Assembly: GCA_900315245.1 (NCBI GenBank)
Contig: OMYJ01000012.1
Location: forward strand, 62,001-126,000
From: an uncultured Bacteroidales bacterium
GTDB taxonomy: Bacteria; Bacteroidota; Bacteroidia; Bacteroidales; WCHB1-69
DNA: 64,000 nt
Reading direction: 5' to 3'
How positions within the stretch are numbered: position 1 is the first letter of the stretch; each line of letters starts with the position of its first letter. Both the position numbers and the translations under genes were made by a program. The notes beneath the pieces are model-generated. The model was given only the letters and a program-made list of their open reading frames with translations. It had not been told where the DNA came from and did not search any database. Below, one piece after another: positions 1 to 7,972 of this stretch.

Positions 1-1449
1 ACCGATGTTGAGTTTCAGGCCGTCAACGTCGATGGTGGCGCTACGCACGCCTTCCAGACCACGGAGTTCCTCGAAGTCGATCTTCGGGAGGGGTTTCTTG
101 GTGATCACCTCGTAGGCGGTACGGACAGCAGCCTCAATCACGCCGCCGGTGGTACCGAAGATGACAGCAGCACCGGTGGATTCGCCGAGCGGGCTATCGA
201 ACTCTTCGTCCGGAAGTTTCGTGAAATCGATGTTGGCTTGTTTGATGAGGGCTGCCAACTCGCGGGTGGTGATGGAGAAATCGACATCAGGATTGCCGTT
301 CACCTTGAACTCGTCGCGGGAGCATTCGTATTTCTTGGCCAAGCAAGGCATCACGGAAACGCAGACCATGTCTTCGCGTTTGCAGTTGATCTTCTCGGCG
401 AAATAGCTCTTCGCGATAGCACCGAACATCTGTTGAGGAGATTTAGCGGTGGAAGGAAGATCTCTCATTTCCGGGAACTGGTGCTCGAAGAAGTTCACCC
501 ATGCCGGACAGCAAGAGGTAAGGATAGGAAGCGGAACGCTCTTATCACCACCGAGGTATTTGGTCAGACGACCGATGAGCTCGGTACCTTCTTCCATAAT
601 CGTCAAGTCAGCGCTCCAGTCAGTGTCGAACACATAGTCGAAACCGAGGGCCTTGAGGGCGGCGGTGAGCTTGCCGGTCACGATGGAGCCGGGTTTCATG
701 CCGAATTCCTCACCGAGAGCCACACGCACGGCGGGAGCCACTTGGACAACCGTCTTCTTGGTAGGATCCACGATGGCGCGGATGACCTTTGAGGTGTTAT
801 CGACTTCGGTAAGAGCGCCCACAGGACAAACGGCCACGCACTGTCCGCAGAACGTACACGGAGAGTGGTCGAGGTGCTGGTTGAAGGCGGTGGAGACGAC
901 TGCCGGGAAGCCGCGCTCGATAGCGGAGAGGGCACCCACGGTCTGCATCTCGTTACACATCATTTCGCAACGACGGCACATGACGCACTTGTTCATGTCG
1001 CGGATGATAGAGGGAGAAACCTCGATCTGGTAGCTGGACTGAGCATGGTCGGGACCGACGAACGGGTTGCTGCGGATGCCGAAGCGGATAGCGAGGGCTT
1101 GGAGTTCGCACTTGCCGCTCTTGGCGCATTGCAGACAGTCATTCGGGTGGTCGGAGAGCATGAGCTCGAGCACCGTGCGGCGGGCGTTGATCACGCGCAT
1201 CGAGTTGGTGCGGACCACCATGTCGGGCATACATTCGGTGACGCAGGCGGGGGCCAGGTTTCTGCGGCCTTCAACCTCCACGACACAGAGACGGCATCCA
1301 CCAGGTCTGTTGTGGACATCCATGCCCTTGAATTCAAAGTGGCAAAGGGTGGGAATGGAGATACCCAGCTGCTTTGCGGCGTTAAGAATCGTTGTACCTT
1401 TCGGCACTTCAACTTCTCTATTGTCTATTTTTAATTTGATTGTATCCAT
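1..1449 (-). CDS. hndD: [FeFe] hydrogenase catalytic subunit (HndD/HydA type), 3' end outside window
   Basis: Reduces protons or oxidises H2 at an H-cluster within a cytoplasmic NAD(P)/ferredoxin-linked hydrogenase complex. Reading leftward from ATG at 1449 the frame is open to the window edge (483 codons). Seen in order: N-terminal [2Fe-2S] cysteines (C36, C52, C55, C69), a His/Cys [4Fe-4S] motif (H101, C105, C108, C114), two ferredoxin-type CxxCxxCxxxC clusters (about 155-165 and 198-208), then H-cluster motifs TSCCPAW (311-317) and MPCLAKK (367-373) and a FGTTGGVIEAA stretch. The last cysteine motif expected near the C terminus lies off the window. The start is preceded by AAGGTGA, a good ribosome binding site. 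It is the last visible gene of the hndB-hndC-hndD operon. Confidence 0.95.
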   Translation of the reverse strand, partial: MDTIKLKIDNREVEVPKGTTILNAAKQLGISIPTLCHFEFKGMDVHNRPGGCRLCVVEVEGRRNLAPACVTECMPDMVVRTNSMRVINARRTVLELMLSDHPNDCLQCAKSGKCELQALAIRFGIRSNPFVGPDHAQSSYQIEVSPSIIRDMNKCVMCRRCEMMCNEMQTVGALSAIERGFPAVVSTAFNQHLDHSPCTFCGQCVAVCPVGALTEVDNTSKVIRAIVDPTKKTVVQVAPAVRVALGEEFGMKPGSIVTGKLTAALKALGFDYVFDTDWSADLTIMEEGTELIGRLTKYLGGDKSVPLPILTSCCPAWVNFFEHQFPEMRDLPSTAKSPQQMFGAIAKSYFAEKINCKREDMVCVSVMPCLAKKYECSRDEFKVNGNPDVDFSITTRELAALIKQANIDFTKLPDEEFDSPLGESTGAAVIFGTTGGVIEAAVRTAYEVITKKPLPKIDFEELRGLEGVRSATIDVDGLKLNIG

Positions 1450-1464
1450 ATTGTTCACCTTTCA

Positions 1465-3258
1465 CTAAATAATACTAATTGCACCGAATTTACATTTCTC
1501 AATACATGTACCGCACTTGATACAGAGCTCTTGGTTGATTTCGTGAGGCATCTTGACCGTGCCCTTGATGGCTCCGACGGGGCAGTTGCGGGCGCAAGCC
1601 GTACAACCTTTACACTTATCAGCGTCGATGACATACTGTTTGAGGGCCTTGCACTGTCCGGCAGGACATTTCTTTTCGGTCACGTGAGCCACGTACTCAT
1701 CCCAGAAGTTGTCGATGGTGGACAAAACGGGGTTCGGGGAGGTCTGACCCAAGCCGCAGAGGGCGGTGTCCTTGATGACCTTGCTGAGGTTCTTCAGCAG
1801 GGCGAGGTCTTCCATGGTGCCGTTACCCTTGGTAATGCGGCCAAGGATTTCGCTCAGGCGCTTGTTACCGATACGGCACGGGGTGCACTTACCGCAGGAT
1901 TCCTCCACGGTGAAGTCGAGGTAGAACTTGGCGACGGAGACCATACAGGAGGTCTCGTCCATGACGATCATACCGCCGGAGCCCATCATGGAGCCGGCAG
2001 CCACGAGGTTGTCGTAGTCGATCGGGGTGTCGAGGAACTTCTCGGTCAAGCAGCCGCCGGAAGGACCGCCGGTTTGCACGGCTTTGAACTTCTTGCCGCC
2101 CTTGATACCACCGCCGATTTCGTAGATGACCTCACGAAGGGTGATACCCATAGGCACCTCGATCAAACCGACGTTGTTGATCTGGCCGGCCAATGCGAAC
2201 ACTTTCGTGCCTTTGGATTTCTCCGTGCCGATGGAGGAGAACCATTCCCAACCCTTGTTGATGATGACCGGAATGTTGGCGTAGGTCTCGACATTGTTCA
2301 CGTTAGAGGGTTTCTTCATATAACCCGAAACGGCCGGGAACGGGGGTTTGAAGGTGGGCTCACCACGCTGGCCTTCCATGGAGTGGATCAGAGCGGTTTC
2401 CTCACCGCAAACGAATGCGCCGGCACCGTAGCGGAGGATGATGTCGAAATCGAAGTCCGTGCCGAAGATGTTTTTGCCGAGGAGGCCGTACTCACGAGCC
2501 TGGTCGATAGCGACTTGCAGGCGGTGGATAGCCAGCGGGTATTCAGCGCGGATATAGACCAGACCGATGGTGGCGCCGATACAGAAGCCGCCGATGGCCA
2601 TAGCCTCGATGATGGAGTGCGGGTCGCCTTCCAAGATGGAACGATCCATGAATGCGCCGGGGTCGCCCTCGTCAGCATTACAGATGATGTATTTCTGGTC
2701 GGCAGCGTTCTTGGCGCAGAGTTCCCACTTCAAACCGGTGGGGAAACCGGCGCCGCCACGGCCGCGGAGACCGGACTTCTTGATGATGTCGATGGTGGCA
2801 GCGGGATCGTGTTGCTCCAGAACGCTGGCCAATGCCTTGTAACCATCACGTGCGATGTATTCTTCGATGTTTTCGGGATCGATGAAACCGCAGTTACGAA
2901 GGGCGATACGCATCTGTTTCTTGTAGAAACCCATGTGCTTGGAGTCGGAGATGTGAGCCTTGTTCTCGGGGTTCTCATAGAGCAGACGCTGCACTTTTCT
3001 ACCTTTGATGATGTGCTCGTTGACGATCTCGAGGGCGTCTTCGGGTTTCACCTGGGTGTAGAAGGTGTTATCGGGAAGAATCTTCACGATGGGGCCTTTC
3101 TCGCAGAAGCCGAAGCAACCGGTGGTCACGACCTGCACATCGTCGGAAAGGTTCTTTTCCTTCAAGATTTGAATGAAATTCTCTCTGATTTTGGGGCTTT
3201 CTGAGGCCGTACATCCCGTACCGCCGCAGAGCAGAATGTGGTATTTATAATTTGCCAT
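1465..3258 (-). CDS. hndC: NAD(P)H-binding hydrogenase subunit HndC (NuoF-like)
   Basis: FMN- and NAD(H)-binding subunit passing electrons between pyridine nucleotide and the hydrogenase subunit. The 597-residue protein has an N-terminal thioredoxin-like [2Fe-2S] domain (GGTGC near 13-17), the NuoF core with GRGGAGFPTG and NADEGDPGAF, a SCGKCTPCR [4Fe-4S] motif near 480, and a C-terminal pair of ferredoxin clusters (CKGCTACARNC and CIKCGTCIEKC). This three-part layout matches HydB/HndC rather than plain respiratory NuoF. The start at 3258 has a strong AAGGAGG site, unusual in this SD-poor window. It is 18 nt after hndB and 15 nt before hndD, so cotranscription is very likely. Confidence 0.95.
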   Translation of the reverse strand: MANYKYHILLCGGTGCTASESPKIRENFIQILKEKNLSDDVQVVTTGCFGFCEKGPIVKILPDNTFYTQVKPEDALEIVNEHIIKGRKVQRLLYENPENKAHISDSKHMGFYKKQMRIALRNCGFIDPENIEEYIARDGYKALASVLEQHDPAATIDIIKKSGLRGRGGAGFPTGLKWELCAKNAADQKYIICNADEGDPGAFMDRSILEGDPHSIIEAMAIGGFCIGATIGLVYIRAEYPLAIHRLQVAIDQAREYGLLGKNIFGTDFDFDIILRYGAGAFVCGEETALIHSMEGQRGEPTFKPPFPAVSGYMKKPSNVNNVETYANIPVIINKGWEWFSSIGTEKSKGTKVFALAGQINNVGLIEVPMGITLREVIYEIGGGIKGGKKFKAVQTGGPSGGCLTEKFLDTPIDYDNLVAAGSMMGSGGMIVMDETSCMVSVAKFYLDFTVEESCGKCTPCRIGNKRLSEILGRITKGNGTMEDLALLKNLSKVIKDTALCGLGQTSPNPVLSTIDNFWDEYVAHVTEKKCPAGQCKALKQYVIDADKCKGCTACARNCPVGAIKGTVKMPHEINQELCIKCGTCIEKCKFGAISII

Positions 3259-3276
3259 AACTGACCTCCTTACTGA

Positions 3277-3672
3277 TTATTTGTCGATTTTTTCGTAATT
3301 TACCGGGATGACGCCTTCCAGAATCTCACCTTGCATGATGTATTTGGTGACGAGTTCCTGGCCCTTCTTGGTGTCAACGTGACCGAAGACGATGGGGTCT
3401 TGACCGGGTTTCTTAACTTCGACGGTAGGTTCAGCATAGCAGTAGCCCATGCAGCCCGTCTGAGTCACAACAGCCTTGACATTTTGCTTGTTGCATTCCT
3501 CAATGATGGCTTCCATGGTCTGTTTTGCGCCGGAAGCGATACCGCAGGTTGCCATAGCCACCTTGACTTGCACGAGGTTCTCGACGTTCTCGCCGCCTTC
3601 GCGCAATTCAATCTTGGATTGCAACTCTTCTCTCTTTTTCTTGAGATCTGCCAATGATTTTATTTTTTCCAT
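3277..3672 (-). CDS. hndB: HndB-like [2Fe-2S] ferredoxin subunit
   Basis: Small thioredoxin-fold [2Fe-2S] protein of 131 residues, first gene of the hydrogenase operon. The N-terminal third is a charged helix (KSLADLKKKREELQSK). The fold follows, with cysteines in MATCGIASGA and TGCMGYCYAEP, the four-Cys arrangement of this family, and an FGHVDT segment near 105. HndB belongs to NADP-reducing hydrogenases, where it is thought to accompany HndA, HndC and HndD. No HndA/NuoE-like gene precedes it here. A -7 box lies about 85 nt upstream of the start; no SD is seen. Confidence 0.88.
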   Translation of the reverse strand: MEKIKSLADLKKKREELQSKIELREGGENVENLVQVKVAMATCGIASGAKQTMEAIIEECNKQNVKAVVTQTGCMGYCYAEPTVEVKKPGQDPIVFGHVDTKKGQELVTKYIMQGEILEGVIPVNYEKIDK

Positions 3673-3756
3673 ACGATAAAATTTGGTAAGTTGTAGATTT
3701 TATTTACTTGTTTATACGTTTCTTACGATAAATTCAGGCTCTATTTTTTGCGCGGC

Positions 3757-3764
3757 AAAGGTAT
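3757..3764 (-). promoter_or_regulatory. -7 box of the hnd operon
   Basis: TACCTTTG on the minus strand matches the Bacteroidota -7 consensus TAnnTTTG, about 85 nt before hndB. The hairpin at 3772-3823 lies directly upstream and occupies the -33 region. Confidence 0.7.
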
Positions 3765-3771
3765 AAAAAAA

Positions 3772-3823
3772 AACGATACCCGCCCATATAAAAAACAAGG
3801 TATTTCTTTGGGCGGGTATCGTT
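3772..3823 (-). terminator. Perfect 15-bp inverted repeat followed by T8 (minus strand), upstream of the hnd promoter
   Basis: Arms 3772-3786 and 3809-3823 are exact reverse complements around a 22-nt loop. On the minus strand the hairpin runs into a T tract, the form of an intrinsic terminator, but no minus-strand gene lies upstream. It could end a small RNA, insulate the hnd promoter, or act as an operator. Confidence 0.6.
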
Positions 3824-3840
3824 AGTCTTGGGGAGGATAT

Positions 3841-3899
3841 GATGATGAGACGATGAAGCGATGAGGCGATGAAGCGATGAGACGATGAAGCGATGATAT
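3841..3899. repeat. GATGARRC 8-bp tandem repeat
   Basis: About seven imperfect copies of an 8-bp unit (GATGAGAC, GATGAAGC, GATGAGGC) in the intergenic region between the hnd operon and hicAB. The same family recurs at 61031-61083 (reverse complement) and 62087-62229. The rest of 3673-3992 holds only the two promoters and the hairpin. Confidence 0.9.
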
Positions 3900-3945
3900 G
3901 TCAGCATATTGCTTACGCCCGACTATAGATTAATAGATTATTTTC

Positions 3946-3953
3946 TATTTTTG
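3946..3953 (+). promoter_or_regulatory. -7 box of the hicAB fusion gene
   Basis: TATTTTTG, a full TAnnTTTG match, 39 nt before the ATG at 3993. Confidence 0.7.
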
Positions 3954-3992
3954 CAAACTCGTATTCTCGAACATACTAATAGATGAAAACTG

Positions 3993-4601
3993 ATGAAAAT
4001 TAGAGAGTTAGAACGAAAATTGAGAATGGCTGGATGTTGGTTTGTAGTGCATGGAAAACGGCATGACCAATGGTATAGTCCCATAACGGACCTTATGTTT
4101 TCCATTCCGCGACATGGGACAAAAGAGGTTCCGAACGGGACATTGAGAGAGATTCTGAAGCAATCGGGTGTAAAATTTAGAATAAACAATTTGATTATGA
4201 GTAAGATAACTTCATTTATTGAGATTGGCAAAGATGGGTTGTTTGCTGTTTGTACACGAAGCAACAAGTACCATATTATGATATTAGGTTGCGGGGATAC
4301 GGTTGAGGAGGCCATGGAGGATTTTTATGAGTGCCGTGATGAGGTGAAAGAGTTTGAGGAGGCCGCAGGACGAACTTTCCCGAATCTTGAGTTTGATTTT
4401 GTGTATGATACAGAAAGTTTTCTCAGATATTATGGTAATATACTGACCCTTACCGGTTTGCAGAAAATCACAGGTATCCATCATAAGCAATTGAGCCACT
4501 ATGCCACCGGGCAGAGCCGTCCTACGTCGAAAACAGTTCGCCGCATACAAGAAGGAATCAACAGATTTGCCGACACGCTGAAACAGGTACGGCTGGTGTG
4601 A
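3993..4601 (+). CDS. HicA-HicB toxin-antitoxin fusion protein
   Basis: One 202-residue frame carries both halves of a HicAB system. Residues 1-61 read as HicA mRNA interferase (double-stranded-RNA-binding-like fold): the family core HGKRHDQWYSP contains the expected histidine and is followed by IPRHGTKEVPNGTLREILKQ. Residues 69 onward read as HicB: MSKITSFIEIGKDGLF starts the partial RNase H-like fold, and about 150-197 form a helix-turn-helix. The join (KFRINNLI) has no stop codon. An in-frame ATG at 4197 sits exactly where a free HicB would begin, so internal initiation could still make antitoxin alone. Separate hicA and hicB genes are the norm. No frameshift or sequence oddity is visible. 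Monocistronic, with its own promoter. Confidence 0.85.
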   Translation: MKIRELERKLRMAGCWFVVHGKRHDQWYSPITDLMFSIPRHGTKEVPNGTLREILKQSGVKFRINNLIMSKITSFIEIGKDGLFAVCTRSNKYHIMILGCGDTVEEAMEDFYECRDEVKEFEEAAGRTFPNLEFDFVYDTESFLRYYGNILTLTGLQKITGIHHKQLSHYATGQSRPTSKTVRRIQEGINRFADTLKQVRLV

Positions 4602-4684
4602 TGTTTTCTTGCTACACCACACAATATTTCCCGCTTTTCCACGTTATCTCTGCTGGAAATTTCAAACCTTAAAAATCATCGAAT

Positions 4685-5422
4685 ATGAAAAACAGATGGG
4701 TTCCTATCGCGATTATCGCAAGCATCGGGTTGTTTTTGGCCGCTATAGCCATTGGCGTGGCCTTTTATCAAACTAAAAAGCCGCAGAAAACGGTCTCTAT
4801 CGTCGGTTTGGCGGAGAAAGATTTCACCTCCGACCTCATCGTGTGGGAGTTCAATTATTCGGCCAAGGATCCGGATATGAAACAAGCCTACACCAAACTG
4901 AAAGAACAGAACGAGATTGTGAAAGCTTATCTCAAAAAAGCGAATATTTCGGATAAAGAGATTGATTTTAAGAAAATTACAACATCTCCTACCTATAACA
5001 GCTATTATGATGATAACGGTCACTGGCGGGAAACCTTCACTGGTTATGCGGCCAAACAGGTGGTGCGCATCGAGTCCCGCGACATTGAGAAAATCGAGGC
5101 GCTCACTCGTGACATTGCTGAGCTGTACGACCAGAACATCATGATCAATAACGACAATCCGGAGTATTATTACACGAAACTCTCGGATTTGAAAATCCAG
5201 ATGCTGGCGGAGGCTTCGCAAGATGCGAAAAACCGTGCCGAAACCATCACCAAGAATGCCGGAGCCAAACTGGGAGACCTCAAGAGCGCGAACATGGGCG
5301 TGTTCCAGATCACCAAACCCAACTCTTCCGAGGAATCCTACACCTGGGGCGGCGCCTTCAACACCTCCTCCAAGGAGAAACGCGCCAGCATCAACATGCG
5401 TCTGACCTATTACGTGAAATAA
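4685..5422 (+). CDS. SIMPL (DUF541) domain membrane-anchored protein
   Basis: 245 residues with one N-terminal hydrophobic segment (about 8-28, WVPIAIIASIGLFLAAIAIG), then a SIMPL domain starting at KTVSIVGLAEKDFTSDLIVWE and ending with SINMRLTYYVK. The domain is expected outside the cytoplasmic membrane. Bacteroidota SIMPL proteins of this length are common and mostly uncharacterised; BP26-like relatives form oligomers. The short upstream region shows only a weak promoter-like TATCTCTG. A bidirectional hairpin terminator follows 28 nt after the stop. Confidence 0.85.
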   Translation: MKNRWVPIAIIASIGLFLAAIAIGVAFYQTKKPQKTVSIVGLAEKDFTSDLIVWEFNYSAKDPDMKQAYTKLKEQNEIVKAYLKKANISDKEIDFKKITTSPTYNSYYDDNGHWRETFTGYAAKQVVRIESRDIEKIEALTRDIAELYDQNIMINNDNPEYYYTKLSDLKIQMLAEASQDAKNRAETITKNAGAKLGDLKSANMGVFQITKPNSSEESYTWGGAFNTSSKEKRASINMRLTYYVK

Positions 5423-5446
5423 CTGTAAGACAATGTGTTGTGAATA

Positions 5447-5478
5447 AAAAAACCGGCGAAAACGCCGGTTTTTTTTTA
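5447..5478. terminator. Bidirectional terminator between the SIMPL gene and hpf
   Basis: AACCGGCG and CGCCGGTT pair around an AAAA loop, flanked by an A run on the left and a T run on the right, so it can serve both converging genes. Confidence 0.9.
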
Positions 5479-5494
5479 TAGAAAAATATCAAGG

Positions 5495-5830
5495 TTATTC
5501 TTTTTCCTCAAAAGAAATCTCACCATCGGGTCTTTTGTTCTGAAATTTCTCCTTGGTTTTCTGCAATTGCTTCTTGAGTGCATCAACAGCGAGGTCAGTG
5601 GCCTCTTCGAAGGATTTGGCCGTTTTGCCGGCGCGGGCGTCGTAGCCGCGGATGTTCATGCGAATGTCAACGGTCTTGTTCTCCGGCGCTTCGGTGTTCT
5701 CCAGCTTCAACGCAACCTCTGCACCCAGGATGCCGTCGTGCAGCTTGTTGAGTTTCTCCACCTTCTCGGTGATAAAAGTTTCCAGTTTCTGATCCGCTTT
5801 GAAGTGTACGGAATTGATGTTAATTTTCAT
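5495..5830 (-). CDS. hpf: Ribosome hibernation promoting factor, short form
   Basis: 111-residue HPF/RaiA-family protein that binds the 30S decoding region and inactivates ribosomes in slow growth. It begins MKININSVHFKADQKLETF and keeps the basic region DARAGKTAKSFEEATD typical of the beta-alpha-beta-beta-beta-alpha fold. The C-terminal dimerisation domain of long HPF is absent, so this is the short form. A strong SD (GGAGG) precedes the ATG, rare here and suggesting high expression. It follows xerC by 24 nt, with rpsU beyond: a translation-linked trio. Confidence 0.95.
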   Translation of the reverse strand: MKININSVHFKADQKLETFITEKVEKLNKLHDGILGAEVALKLENTEAPENKTVDIRMNIRGYDARAGKTAKSFEEATDLAVDALKKQLQKTKEKFQNKRPDGEISFEEKE

Positions 5831-5854
5831 AAAAACCTCCTTTTTGTTTATGAA

Positions 5855-6745
5855 TTACGCTCTTGGATGAGCTTGATTGTATATTGATTTGAGCTGCTCA
5901 ATGGAATTGTGCGTATATACTTGGGTGGCCGCCAGACTGCTGTGGCCCAGGATGGTCTTGATGGCGTTCAGATCCGCCCCCTTGTTGAGCAGGTGGGTGG
6001 CGAACGTGTGCCGGATCACGTGCGGGCTTCGTTTGTCGATAGTGGTCACCATATCCAAGTATTTACGTACTATTCTATAGACAGCTTTCGCATAAAGCTG
6101 CTTTCCATTCTCGGTGACAAAGATATAATTATTTTCGGTAACTCCGCAAAATTTTTTTTCCAAGTTTTCCAAGTACATTGTCAATAACTCTTCCATCTTA
6201 TTTCCGAACGGAATGATCCTTTCCTTATTGCGTTTTCCCAAAACTTTTATTGTATTTTCTTGTAAATGAATGTCTTGGATTTTAACGTTCAGCAATTCAG
6301 AGAGACGCATCCCCGTAGCGTAGAAGAGTTCGAGGATAGTGCGGTCGCGCAAACCCTCGAAAGATTCCTCAAAGGGTATGTCGGAGAAAAGATGCTCCAT
6401 ATCCTTCTGCTCCACGTACTGGGGCAGCTTTTTCGGGATTTTCGGAGCATGTATGGTGAGTGTGGGATTGACTGTTAATTCCTTGATTTTTAGTTTGTAA
6501 CGATAGAAAGCCCGCACTGCGCTGATCTTCCGGTTCACCGATTTTGCCTCTAAAGATTCATCCTCCAACAGGGATATAATCCATGAGCGGATATCCTCGC
6601 TATGAACATCTGACAGTTGATGAATCTCCAATTTTTCCTCCAAGTAGCTGAAAAACTGCGACAAATCATGTTCGTATGCCGTCACCGTGTGCGGCGACAC
6701 CCGCTTCTCGTATTTCAAATAGTTGATGAAATCTTGGAATTGCAT
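5855..6745 (-). CDS. xerC: Tyrosine recombinase XerC/XerD
   Basis: 296 residues, the usual size for Xer recombinases that resolve chromosome dimers at dif. The N-terminal SAM-like core-binding domain (about 1-85) is followed by the catalytic domain. Visible active-site residues are Arg in ATGMRLSELL, Lys in LGKRNKER, the HVIRHTFATHLL box (HxxR), His in LGHSSLAATQ and the nucleophile Tyr in QVYTH. Whether it is the XerC or XerD partner cannot be told from sequence. It lies between rpsU and hpf. A hairpin after rpsU separates it from that gene, so it may rely on read-through or a local promoter inside the 6747-6804 repeat. Confidence 0.93.
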   Translation of the reverse strand: MQFQDFINYLKYEKRVSPHTVTAYEHDLSQFFSYLEEKLEIHQLSDVHSEDIRSWIISLLEDESLEAKSVNRKISAVRAFYRYKLKIKELTVNPTLTIHAPKIPKKLPQYVEQKDMEHLFSDIPFEESFEGLRDRTILELFYATGMRLSELLNVKIQDIHLQENTIKVLGKRNKERIIPFGNKMEELLTMYLENLEKKFCGVTENNYIFVTENGKQLYAKAVYRIVRKYLDMVTTIDKRSPHVIRHTFATHLLNKGADLNAIKTILGHSSLAATQVYTHNSIEQLKSIYNQAHPRA

Positions 6746-6746
6746 A

Positions 6747-6804
6747 GCTTTTGGCTTTTGGCTGTTAGCTTTTGGCTAATGGCTAAAAGCCAATGGCCAA
6801 AAGC
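6747..6804. repeat. AAAGCCAA-type phrase repeat
   Basis: Runs of TTTTGGC/TGTTAGC words followed by the complementary GCTAAAAGCC and GGCCAAAAGC, so it can fold on itself. Same family at 8179-8291, 10009-10044, 21359-21445, 27752-27800 and 30521-30568. Confidence 0.85.
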
Positions 6805-6810
6805 AAAAAA

Positions 6811-6831
6811 AAACAGGGTTGCGCCCTGTTT
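6811..6831 (-). terminator. rpsU terminator
   Basis: AAACAGGG and CCCTGTTT pair around TTGCG. On the minus strand the hairpin is followed by a T run, 24 nt after the rpsU stop. Confidence 0.85.
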
Positions 6832-6854
6832 TTCGTGATTGTCAAAACCTTCCG

Positions 6855-7049
6855 TTATTCGTTCTCGGCATTGCGAAGCTGCTGAACGTAGATGGCTTTG
6901 CGCAATTGCTCCCGTCTGATGACGCTCTTTTTGGTGAATTCCTGTCTGGCGCGGATCTCTTTCTTCACACCAATCTTGTCGAATTTCTTTTTCAGTTTCT
7001 TGAGCGCTTTGTCGATGGACTCGCCTTCTTTAATGGGAACAATAATCAT
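6855..7049 (-). CDS. rpsU: 30S ribosomal protein S21
   Basis: 64 residues beginning MIIVPIKEGESIDKALKKLK, with the basic KKFDKIGVKKEIRARQEF core and the RREQLRKAIY segment of S21, which helps 30S subunits engage the message during initiation. Its length is typical of Bacteroidota. A GAGGT ribosome binding site precedes the start and a -7 box lies about 50 nt upstream. It is followed by a terminator, then xerC and hpf. Confidence 0.96.
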   Translation of the reverse strand: MIIVPIKEGESIDKALKKLKKKFDKIGVKKEIRARQEFTKKSVIRREQLRKAIYVQQLRNAENE

Positions 7050-7096
7050 AAAAAATACCTCTTTCTTTAAATTGTTAATAAATAAATTTAGCGCGG

Positions 7097-7104
7097 CAAA
7101 AATA
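7097..7104 (-). promoter_or_regulatory. -7 box of rpsU
   Basis: TATTTTTG on the minus strand, about 50 nt before the rpsU ATG. Confidence 0.75.
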
Positions 7105-7176
7105 CAATTTTTTTGATATGGAGGCCGTTTTATGTCACCCTGTTTTTCATTTTATGATATATATCCGAAAAAACTG

Positions 7177-7184
7177 TACTTTTG
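7177..7184 (+). promoter_or_regulatory. -7 box directly before the GTG at 7190
   Basis: TACTTTTG ends 6 nt before the likely GTG start, so the predicted transcription start falls on or next to the start codon. Confidence 0.65.
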
Positions 7185-7189
7185 CCGCT

Positions 7190-7972
7190 GTGAAAAAATT
7201 CATCCTTATATTAGGGTTATTAGTTTGTGTTATAGCAGTTTATGCTCAACAGAAACGGTATTCTGCGCGTGTGTTCGACGGTATCACCTATCAGCCGCTC
7301 GCCGGTGCCAGCGTCTATAACGTGAACACACAGAAATTCGCTTTCACGGACAAAAACGGACGTTTCGAGATAGACCTTTCCCTGAACGACACGCTCATCA
7401 TATCCAAATCCATTTACCGACAACTTGTTACTGCAATTGACCAAACCCTGTTTTACGGTTTCGAGGACTTTTTCCTTTATTATAAGGTCACGATGCTGAA
7501 AGAGGTGACCATCATCGGCATCAACCCGTCGTATGAGGGTTTCAAAAAGGATATTGTCACGCTGGAACTGCCCGAATACTACAAACGTGCGGAAGAGGCA
7601 CAGCTCTCGGAATGGCAGAAGGCCAACGCCACGTATAAAGAGAATGGAAACATCCTGTCACTTGGTGGCGGCGTCACCATGTCGCCCATTTCCTACCTGT
7701 ATGACAAATACAGCAAAAAGGCAAAGATGAACCGTTTGTACAACGAAATGCTCTCCTACGAGGACGAGGTGGAACGCATCCAACATAAATATAACCGCGA
7801 TATTGTTTCGGAACTGACTGGTTTGCAAGGCGATGAACTGTTGGATTTCATGATGTACTGCCGGTTCAACTATTACGACCTCGTGCGATGGAGCGACGAA
7901 CAGATCCGGGAGAAAATCCGAACCAATTACTTTAATTATCAGTATGATAAAATAGCCAATGAAGGAGAATAA
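7190..7972 (+). CDS. Secreted protein with CarboxypepD_reg-like domain
   Basis: 260 residues from GTG 7190. This start gives a clean signal peptide (KKFILILGLLVCVIAVYAQ, cleavage after A19); a longer frame back to ATG 7118 would run through the promoter and lose it. Residues about 22-90 resemble the carboxypeptidase regulatory-like beta-sandwich found at the N terminus of Bacteroidota surface proteins (ARVFDGITYQPLAGASVYN, then TDKNGRFEI). The rest is helical and charged with no recognised domain. It is likely periplasmic or on the outer membrane. The next gene overlaps its end by 14 nt, suggesting coupled translation. Function unknown. Confidence 0.75.
   Translation: MKKFILILGLLVCVIAVYAQQKRYSARVFDGITYQPLAGASVYNVNTQKFAFTDKNGRFEIDLSLNDTLIISKSIYRQLVTAIDQTLFYGFEDFFLYYKVTMLKEVTIIGINPSYEGFKKDIVTLELPEYYKRAEEAQLSEWQKANATYKENGNILSLGGGVTMSPISYLYDKYSKKAKMNRLYNEMLSYEDEVERIQHKYNRDIVSELTGLQGDELLDFMMYCRFNYYDLVRWSDEQIREKIRTNYFNYQYDKIANEGE

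Noticed and set aside
1531..3204. 557-residue frame antisense to hndC
   Set aside because: Mirror of a GC-rich real gene with intact HndC motifs; composition (D, V, H, L-rich) is the typical shadow pattern.
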